In this document: positions 55,692 to 64,000 of the stretch, in pieces
How the letters are laid out: the number at the start of each line of letters is the position of its first letter
Numbering within the stretch: position 1 is the stretch's first letter
Origin: Riptortus pedestris
Taxonomy: Eukaryota; Arthropoda; Insecta; Hemiptera; Alydidae
Assembly (NCBI GenBank): GCA_019009955.1
Contig: CM032233.1
Location: forward strand, 114,221,001 to 114,285,000
Length of the DNA: 64,000 bases
Direction: 5' to 3'
Position numbers and translations under genes: made by a program
Notes under the pieces: generated by a model
Database searches by the model: none
Told to the model about the DNA's origin: nothing
The model's input: the letters and a program-made list of their open reading frames with translations, nothing else

Positions 55692-56062
55692 AAAAAGTAT
55701 TAATTTGTGGCAACAGAGATGGAATCAAACAGAAAAAGGATTACATCTAAAATTATCCCTGTTTTAAAAACCAATATCTCACAACCCTAACATACATTTT
55801 ATCTAACACAAATACTAACTGGACACGGAAATACAAAATCAAACTTACTGACTCAAATACTTGTAAATGCGACAGTTACACTGAACAGACATTCACCCAC
55901 CTGATTTATGAATGTAGACTGACTCAAGACATACGAAGACAGTTAAATACTCATATTCCCGCTAGGCCTATCAGTCCAGATATTTTATTTTCAAAACATA
56001 TAAATTTATTAAAAGCAATAGCCTATTATATTCTTAAGCGGAGAGAGGAAAAAATTATATAA
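55692..56062 (+). pseudogene. LINE C-terminal region
   Basis: INLWQQRWNQTEKGLHLKLS in one frame, TLTYILSNTNTNWTRKYKIK LTDSN in another, then TCKCDSYTEQTFTHLIYECR and RRQLNTHIPARPISPDILFS, ILKRREEKII and a stop. The C-x-C...H-x3-C knuckle after RNase H is the usual LINE tail. Frameshifted. Confidence 0.72.
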
Positions 56063-56351
56063 TATTAATATTATGTAATATTGTTTTTATTGGTCATTTA
56101 AATATTTTAAATATATTTAAATTTTTTGTAAATTTTAATTTTCACGTTCTTATTTACATTTTTAATATGTATATATATATAATTATATAAAAATGTTAAA
56201 TGTTTTGACAAAATGCACATATAATGCAAATATGCATGGGATGTGCAGAAAATAAAATCCCTCCACATAGGGTTACTATGTAGAGTAAACCAACTACTCT
56301 ACGGCGGAACAAAAGATGAAAAGTTCAAATGATTATTCAAATCATTTTTAT

Positions 56352-56394
56352 TTCTCAACTAGTTTCGGGCCCATCTGACGCATCATCAGGAGAA
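56352..56394 (-). ncRNA. Weak hammerhead-like motif
   Basis: Minus strand: TTCTC CTGATGA TGCGTCAGATGGGCCC GAAACTAGTT GAGAA. Stem I (TTCTC/GAGAA), the core, GAAA and a 2-bp stem III with TA loop fit, but stem II does not pair well. It may be a decayed ribozyme or chance within a retroelement tail. Confidence 0.3.
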
Positions 56395-56551
56395 TTACAA
56401 CCCAAAGTAACTAAACTAACGGCTACATTCTTCTCTAAGACGTTCTACTCTAGCCATAACATTCGGAGAATGGCTTACAAAGTATGGCGGGTCAAGTCAG
56501 CTGATTTATATCGATACGTCACGAAATAAAAATATATAGATTATCACTAAT

Positions 56552-56915
56552 GAAGTAATGTTTGTATGTTGAGTATGTTTTTGTATGTTTAGTATGTTTT
56601 TGTATGATTAGTATGTTTTGTATGTTTAGTATGTTTTGTATGTTTTTGTGTGATTAGTATGTTTTGTATGTTTAGTATGTTTTATATGTTTTTGTATGAT
56701 TAGTATGCTTGTATGTTTAGTATGTTTGTATGTTTAGTATGTTTTGTATGTTTTGTATGTTTGTATGTTTTGTATGTTTGTATGTTTAGTATGTTTTGTA
56801 TGTTTTTGTATGATTAGTATGTTTTGTATGTTTGTATGTTTGTATGTTTAGTATGTTTGTATGTTTAGTATGTTTTTGTATGATTAGTATGTTTGTATGT
56901 TTTGTATGTATATTT
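56552..56915 (+). repeat. GTATGTTT-type minisatellite, about 360 bp
   Basis: Irregular array of GTATGTTT, GTATGTTTAGTATG and GTATGATTAGTATG units with spacing of about 9-14 bases. Confidence 0.92.
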
Positions 56916-56995
56916 TAATATGTGAACCTCAAAATGTAAAAATAAACTTATTTAAATAAGTAAATAATAGCACTGACATTATTTTCAACTACAAT

Positions 56996-57345
56996 TTTAG
57001 CAGATTTCTCTTAAGGGAAATCAGCTATTGAGGTCGTATTCATGACGCGATTTTCGAAAAATTTCTTCAAATGTCCATCGATCCTACCCAAGAGATGGCA
57101 AAAATCTACATCTAGAGTTGACATTTTGTCTTTTATCGCTCTAGCGGTCGCTAGATATAGTAAATAGGCACACCTGTTCCTTTACGTTTCAGGTGCTTCC
57201 CGTCTGGAGGTTTTTATTATCGTTTATATTTATTCATTTAATATTCACGGTCGTGTTGTGTGACCTGTAGGTATACTTATCTATTGTTAAATATCAGGAG
57301 GGAAATCTGCTTAGTTTACGCAGCCCCTGCATGGCGGACTTTTCA
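56996..57345 (+). mobile_element. HINE-A copy, large internal deletion
   Basis: Both ends are present: TTTTAGCAGATTTCTCTTAAGG and GCAGCCCCTGCATGGCGGACTTTT. The AT tract and middle are missing; TCTAGCGGTCGCTAGATATAG marks the junction. Confidence 0.8.
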
Positions 57346-57625
57346 TCGGCTATTACTTAATCTGACTAATTACTCGTGAGGGGGGTGGGGTATGTCAAGA
57401 GCGCATCGGGTTAAGGACAAGGGTGGGAGAGCGGAGGGCAACCGATCTTAGGGTGACCAGCCCTCCCCCTTCCCATCTCCGGGTCAATATCTCAGAGGAG
57501 TTGAGCACGAGAAGGCCCTCAACGGATGCCTAGAGGGGGGGGGGGTGCTTTCATACTGGACAAATGTTTGGGGCTCCACAGCTCCGATGGCAACACCAAC
57601 CGTTGACCAAATGAAAAAAAATAGA
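57346..57625. other. GC-richer spacer
   Basis: Contains G-runs (57380, 57536-57546). No gene recognised. Confidence 0.4.
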
Positions 57626-57990
57626 TAAAAGACCGTCACGCAGGGGCAGCGTAAACTAAGCAGATTTCCCACGTGAAGTATTACAATAGTTAAATCTACA
57701 TACAGGTAACACTTAATAACACCACCGAGAATATTAAGTGAATAAATACACACGGTAATGTGAAATCTTGCAGTCAATTTGAACAACCTCCAACGGAAAG
57801 CGCCTGAATTGTAAACAAAGACGTCTGCCAACCGCTCAGAGCTGAACTATTTACTATATCTAGTACTGTAATTTTTAATGAATCAGACTAATTTCATCAA
57901 TCACTTTTTACATATAACGATTTAATATTGCGTTTGGCAACGATAAAACAATAATTACGACCCCTAGAGTCTGAGCAGAGAAATATTTTA
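57626..57990 (-). mobile_element. HINE-A copy, 5' truncated
   Basis: AAAAGACCGTCACGCAGGGGCAGCG to ACGACCCCTAGAGTCTGAGCAG, with the middle deleted. Confidence 0.75.
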
Positions 57991-58628
57991 AAATGTCCGT
58001 CACGCAGTGGCTGCGTAAACGAAGCAGATTTCCCATGTGTAGTTTTCAATAGATAAATCTACAAACTGGTAGCACTTAACCCTAACGTGAATATTACGTG
58101 AATAAATACAAACGGCAATGAGAAATCTTTCAGTTAATTTTAAAAAGCTCCCAACGGAAACGGCTTCTGAATTTTAAACAAATAGGTCGGCCAACCTCTC
58201 AGAGCTGAACAGATAGATAGACATATACTTCACCGGAAAGGAAAAACAATCACTGAAATATTTATGAATATAGTATATTAACTTTATTGCAAACTATTTA
58301 ATATATCTAGTATTTTAATTTATAATGAATCAGAATAGTTTTTATCTCAATCACTCAAATTTTAGAAGTCCAAGAACAAAAGAAGGGGGGGGGATCAGTC
58401 GTACGTATTGGCGTATATCTCACAAGGTAGAAGTTCAGCAAAAACAATATTGGGTATTCATGATAAAAGAGGTTATTATTAATATGACACGGGTAGAAGT
58501 GGGGGTTTACTGAAAGCCGAAAACTATATAATACAAATATATCAGTTGATGTCAATAATACAGAAAATTTTGGAAATTTTGGGAAATCCCTCCCCCCTTG
58601 TCCACTGGTTTGATTTCAGCCCTTAATA
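57991..58628 (-). mobile_element. HINE-A copy, 5' truncated
   Basis: AAAATGTCCGTCACGCAGTGGCTGCG to CCCTCCCCCCTTGTCCACTGGTTTG. It is cut before the AT tract; R3 sequence follows. Confidence 0.8.
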
Positions 58629-58696
58629 TGTTGTACCAAAGCTACCATTATATTGTTATATTTATTATGTAACAATAACTGTTGTAACATAATAAA
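58629..58696 (+). mobile_element. Repeat R3, left part of copy 2
   Basis: TACCAAAGCTACCATTATAT to GTTGTAACATAATAAA, interrupted by the Helitron at 58697 and continued at 60000. Confidence 0.6.
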
Positions 58697-59999
58697 TCTA
58701 TATATAAAATTGTAACCTCTGTCTGTACATTGATTTTTTTCGCGAATTTTCACGATAACTTTTCGTTTCACATGTCATAGACACCATAACTGCATTTTGT
58801 TTCTTTCGTGTGTGTTTGTTTGTTTGTTACCTTTTCACGCATAAACGGCTGAACCGAATTTTATGAAACTTGGTATATATATTACTACTAACCCAACTTA
58901 AACTTTAGGCTATATTAATATCCATTGAGACGAACAGGAGTGGGGGTTATAAGGGAAGCCTGAAAGTAAAAATAGCGATATTTCGTTTCCTATTGGTATT
59001 TCGGCAAATATGTACATAAAGTTGTTTATTTTGTTATTTAGAGTAACATTTGTTATATACACTTTTTTCGTATACTGAATTATAAACGAGATATACGCTA
59101 AAACCTATAGCGGAAGTGAACAATTTTATTTGGGACAAAAGACCCAACCGAAATAAATAAAACTCGGTATGTGTATTAGCACTAACGTTTTCATTATAAT
59201 AAGCCATACCAACATTTCTAGGGACGGGCAGGAGTGGGGGTTGTAATGGAGGCCTGAATTTAAAATAGCGGTATTTTGTTTTCTATTCGTTTTTCGGCAA
59301 ATATGAACATAACAAAAGTTGTTTATGTATAAACGAGATATACACTATAAACTAAAGCGGGAGTCAGCTATTTTATTGGGCGCTAACGATTGAACCGTAC
59401 TTAACAAATCTCGGTATGTCAATTAGCATTAATTCTTCCATGATTATAAGCTATATTAAAATGTTTAGGTTAGAACGGGAGTGGGGGTTATAAGGGAGCC
59501 CTAAAATAAGAATTCGCGATATTTCATTGTCTATTTGTTTTTCGACAAACATGCATTTAACAAAAGTTGTTTACTTTGTTATGTAGATTAACTTTTTTTT
59601 TTCTTTTTTTTATTTTTATTTTTTTATACATTTCTCCAGGAACAATGTGTGGAGCAAGTAACTTGCGTAGAAATATTGATATGCTCAACAATTCATTCCA
59701 ATTTGAACTATCAGGTACCTCACCTGGAAAACATAATTCAAATCAATGTTAGTATTTTGTCCTTAATAACTGAAATCTATGCATAATGCACACGAGACGG
59801 AAAATATTACAATTTGGAGGAGAGTGAAGACTTACATAAAAAATTAATTTTATTATTAACAAATGCCAACAACGGGTATTAACCCTAAACACTGGGACGG
59901 GTAAATGTCAAAATATTGTGCAAAGTAAAGCCTTGCCAAAAAAATACCATCACCATTCAGCCAAATGAATTCCCGGGCGAAGCCGGGTATCTGAGCTAG
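58697..59999 (+). mobile_element. Non-autonomous Helitron with both termini
   Basis: The 5' end TCTATATATAAAATTGTAAC follows A. The 3' end has hairpin CCCGGGCGAAGCCGGG and TATCTGAGCTAG before T. It is thus inserted between A and T with no target duplication, exactly as expected. 1303 bp, non-coding. This copy best defines the family. Confidence 0.92.
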
Positions 60000-60094
60000 T
60001 ATAACAATATAATGGTAGCTTTGATATAACATAAGAATAGCTTTAATAAAATGTAGCAATGGTTGTGATAACGCACAGCAATAAATGTTGTAAC

Positions 60095-60147
<53 letters not shown>

Positions 60148-60360
60148 CTTTAGTAGTATCTTTAGTCTTGGTAAGTAAAAATAGCACAAACATCTCCTGT
60201 TACACTCTAACTTAAAAACAATGTGCAATATTATAAAGTAGTACCTGTATTTTTACAGCCCTGAAGAAGAGAAAATAAAATTGTCGAAATATCGGCATAA
60301 TTTTAAGATTTTTTCAAGAACGTTCACCAAATCCCCAAAACAAAAAACAGCAACACGTAT
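60000..60360 (+). mobile_element. Repeat R3, right part of copy 2
   Basis: AACAATATAATGGTAGCTTTG, an AT tract 60097-60140, TAGTCTTGGTAAGTAAAAATA (also at 27155), the ribozyme-like motif, and a tail AAGATTTTTTCAAGAACG. The 50-bp inverted end of copy 1 is not preserved. Confidence 0.65.
60258..60296 (+). ncRNA. Hammerhead-like motif in R3, core intact
   Basis: GCC CTGAAGA A GAGAA-AATAAAA-TTGTC GAAATATC GGC. The core, GAAA and stem I (GCC/GGC) are intact. Stem II has one G-G mismatch that is a G-C pair in the 27.25-kb copy. Confidence 0.5.
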
Positions 60361-60363
60361 ATA

Positions 60364-60413
<50 letters not shown>

Positions 60414-60415
60414 TA

Positions 60416-61649
<1,234 letters not shown>

Positions 61650-61702
<53 letters not shown>
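61650..61702. repeat. (AT)n microsatellite
   Basis: Right part of the AT tract into which the mariner inserted; the left part is 60358-60415. Confidence 0.92.
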
Positions 61703-61707
<5 letters not shown>

Positions 61708-61805
61708 TATATCATTTTCCTCATTTTCGTCATTTCGTGGGTACATTGATGGACATTTGAAGAAACTTTTCGAAAATCGCGTCATGAGCACAACGTCAAT
61801 TTGGG
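61703..61805 (-). mobile_element. HINE-A 5' fragment
   Basis: ATCATTTTCCTCATTTTCGTCA, GTACATTGATGGACATTTGAAG, CGTCATGAGCACAACGTCAAT. The terminal palindrome is missing. Confidence 0.72.
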
Positions 61806-62309
61806 ACGCTAAATGGTATGCAGTAATGTGCCTCTGCGCTTTACCATATTTAATGATTGCGTTCGAAAAGTGATGCCTAAGATTCTAGAAGTGGGCTAAA
61901 CTAGTACCTTCTGTCTGGAGGTGGTGAAGAGGTTAGCGTAGAGAGGGATTGGAGCTGAGAAGGGGGTTGAGGAAGATTGTAGGGGATAGATAAGATATAT
62001 TCTAATTGCTGGCCAGAGGTAGGTGGTGAGCTATGCCGGGGCAAAAACCCATCTTCCCGACCGGTCCACGGCGCCACCCATCTCTCCAACTATTATTTTC
62101 CCTCCTAATACTAGATCATTTTCAAATTCTTCCTCTCTCGTAAATGCCTCAGATATTTAGATGACATAATTTATTTCATTTAAAATATCACATATTACTT
62201 ATCTCAAGCCATTGATGTACAAAAGGAACGCTGCTGGTGTACAACGGAAATACAAGCATAACTCCAACTTTCAGGACAGAGTGGTTGTCGATATTCCTTA
62301 GACTCACAT
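61806..62309. other. Spacer
   Basis: No gene or repeat recognised. Confidence 0.4.
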
Positions 62310-62385
62310 TTTAGCTCAGCTATTGAGGTCATACTCATGACGTGATTTTTGAAAATTTTCTTCAAATGTCCATCGATCCTACCCA

Positions 62386-62445
<60 letters not shown>

Positions 62446-62720
62446 TACATAGCGCTCTTGTAGTCACAATTTTTGTCTGATCGTTACGTTTACAAACTCG
62501 ATATTAAAATGTTTTATGTAAAAACAAAGATCAAGTTCGTTAACGGCTAAAATCCGACAAGAGGGAGAGGGTGTGTAATTTTGAAAATTCTTAATATTTC
62601 CGTTATTATGCGTCCAATTGAAGAATTCTATAGAACCAATCTTATTACAAATTTAATGATTCATAAATATTGTTATGTACGTTTATTCATTATCTTGATT
62701 AATAAACAAGATATTAGCAT
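62310..62720 (+). mobile_element. HINE-A copy, 3' truncated by the next copy
   Basis: TTTAGCTCAGCTATTGAGGTC, AT tract 62388-62441, then body to AATAAACAAGATATTAGCATG. The next HINE-A starts there, inside a TTAGCA context. Confidence 0.78.
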
Positions 62721-62847
62721 GTTAGCAGATTTCCCTTAAGGGAAATCAGCTATTGAGGTTGTACTCATGACGGAATTTTCGAATTTTTTCTTCAAATGTC
62801 CATTGATCCTACCTAGGAGATGACGAAAATGAGGTCCGTTCAAAACT

Positions 62848-62899
<52 letters not shown>

Positions 62900-63697
62900 C
62901 TGCTACCGCTCTAGTGGTCGCAATTTTTGTTTGATCGTTACCACACTCGATATTTAGTCGTTTTATGTAAAAAGAAAGATCGAGTTCGTTAGTGGCTGAA
63001 ATCAGACCACGGAAAGAGGGGGTGTAGTGGGGGAGAATTTTGAAAGTTCAAAATATCTCCGTTACTATAAGTCGGATTGAAAAAGTGTATAGAATAAATC
63101 TTATTGCAAATTAAATGTACTATACATATTGTTTTATACATATATTCCCTACCTTGAATATTAACCGAGATATTTGCATTTACCAGTTTTCAGCCTTCAG
63201 CAAACCCCCCACTTCTACTCATGTTACATAAACAATACTCTGTTATATAATAAACCACATTATTCGAAGCTTAAATACCAAATATTATTTTCAAGAGACC
63301 TTTATTATACGAGATACATGCAAATATGTCCTTGTGACCCCCCCCCCCTCCTCGTCTTAAACTCTGAGACTACTAAAATTTGATTGTTTGAGATAAAAAT
63401 TATTTTGATTCATTATAAATTATAGTACTAGATATAGTACGTAGTTTTCAATAAAATTAATATGTTATATTCTGCTATGATTCCATCATTGTTTTTCTTT
63501 CCGGTGACGGAAGTCGTCGGCAGACCTGTAATTTTACATTTTTAGACGCTTTCCTGCTGGGAGGGGAAAGATTTAATCCCGTTTGTATTTATTCACCTAA
63601 TATACACGGTGGTGTAGTGTTAGGAGTATCTTGGTTTATCTATTATTAAATTCACGTGGGAATCTGTTTATTTTACGCTGCCCCCTGCGTGCTGGGA
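62721..63697 (+). mobile_element. HINE-A copy, essentially full length
   Basis: Starts GTTAGCAGATTTCCCTTAAGG, AT tract 62850-62894, C-run 63337-63348, TTTCCGGTGACGGAAGTCGTC, ending GGGAATCTGTTTATTTTACG, CTGCCCCCTGCGTGCTGGGAC. About 980 bp. Confidence 0.83.
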
Positions 63698-64000
63698 CTA
63701 TTGAGGTTGTACTCATGACGGAATTTTCGGACTTTTTCTTCAAATGTCCATCGATCCTACCTAGTAGGTGACGAAAATGAGGTCCGTTCAAAACTGTATA
63801 TATATATATTTTCTGGGGAGGATTTTCGAAAATTGGAAATATCTCCGTTACTATACGTCCGATCGAAAAATTGTACAGAGTCAATCTTATTGAAAATTAA
63901 ATTTACTATAAATATTGTTATATACATTTATTCTCTATCTTGAATATTAACCGAGATATTTGCATTTTTATTAAATCTGGGCGGCTAACGGACGAGTGAC
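63698..64000 (+). mobile_element. HINE-A copy, 5' terminus missing, internally deleted, runs off the window
   Basis: TATTGAGGTTGTACTCATGACGG, a short AT tract (63796-63808), then directly TTTTCTGGGGAGGATTTTCG. The block from the AT tract to the G-run is deleted. It joins the previous copy without spacer. Confidence 0.75.

Overview
This window reads as animal DNA, most likely from an arthropod and probably an insect. It is AT-rich, full of long (AT)n tracts, and packed with insect-type transposable-element relics. I found no host gene exon, rRNA, CRISPR array or intact coding gene I could defend. The long ORFs are broken transposase or reverse-transcriptase pieces, or artefacts of simple repeats.

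The dominant component is one dispersed family, called HINE-A here, with about 40 whole or partial copies on both strands. A full copy starts TTTTAGCAGATTTCCC, has a central (AT)n tract, G-rich and C-rich runs, and ends GGGAAATCTGCT, a hairpin ACGCAG-CCC-CTGCGT and GACGGACTTTT. Subterminal inverted repeats, an internal microsatellite, a 3' hairpin and junctions in T-rich DNA are the layout of non-autonomous Helentrons (HINE/DINE-1-like). No protein of the autonomous partner is present. A second family is a canonical non-autonomous Helitron (TC start, hairpin CCCGGGCGAAGCCGGG, CTAG end, A|T insertion), with copies near 5.9-7.2, 22.5-23.9, 24.3-25.8, 40.1-41.8, 47.1-48.4, 53.8-54.2 and 58.7-60.0 kb. 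A different Helitron lies at 33.2-33.8 kb.

Other layers: a DUF4817-type Tc1/mariner relic (1.3-2.9 kb); the tail of a pogo-type transposase with a PHD-like finger (11.5-11.9 kb); a mariner relic with terminal inverted repeats (60.4-61.65 kb); LINE relics with an endonuclease (18.2-19.1 kb), reverse transcriptase (36.1-37.1 kb), RNase H (46.3-47.1 kb) and C-terminal zinc-knuckle regions (51.5 and 55.7 kb); Penelope-like (PLE) relics with RT and GIY-YIG parts (14.1-16.8, 30.85-31.2, 38.36-38.73 kb); a tRNA-like SINE candidate (44.6-44.8 kb); and tandem arrays (59 bp at 12.5 kb, 38 bp at 42.8-43.5 kb, (CT)n at 21.2 kb, GTATGTTT-type at 56.6-56.9 kb).

The most interesting signal is a set of hammerhead-ribozyme-like motifs (CTGANGA, stem II, GAAA, very short stem III, stem I) at about 16.70, 29.83, 19.92/20.03, 27.25, 60.26 and possibly 56.35 kb. 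They belong to several unrelated-looking repeats, one of which is clearly a PLE. The 59-bp array at 12.5 kb keeps the 3' half of the same ribozyme and has lost its CTGACGA core. The window is also rich in rearrangement: a 4.2-kb inverted duplication (48.4-52.6 kb), a head-to-head Helitron palindrome (40.1-41.8 kb), a HINE palindrome (34.3-35.3 kb) and nested insertions that give relative ages. Boundaries were read by eye and are good to a few bases where a terminal motif is visible, otherwise to tens of bases.
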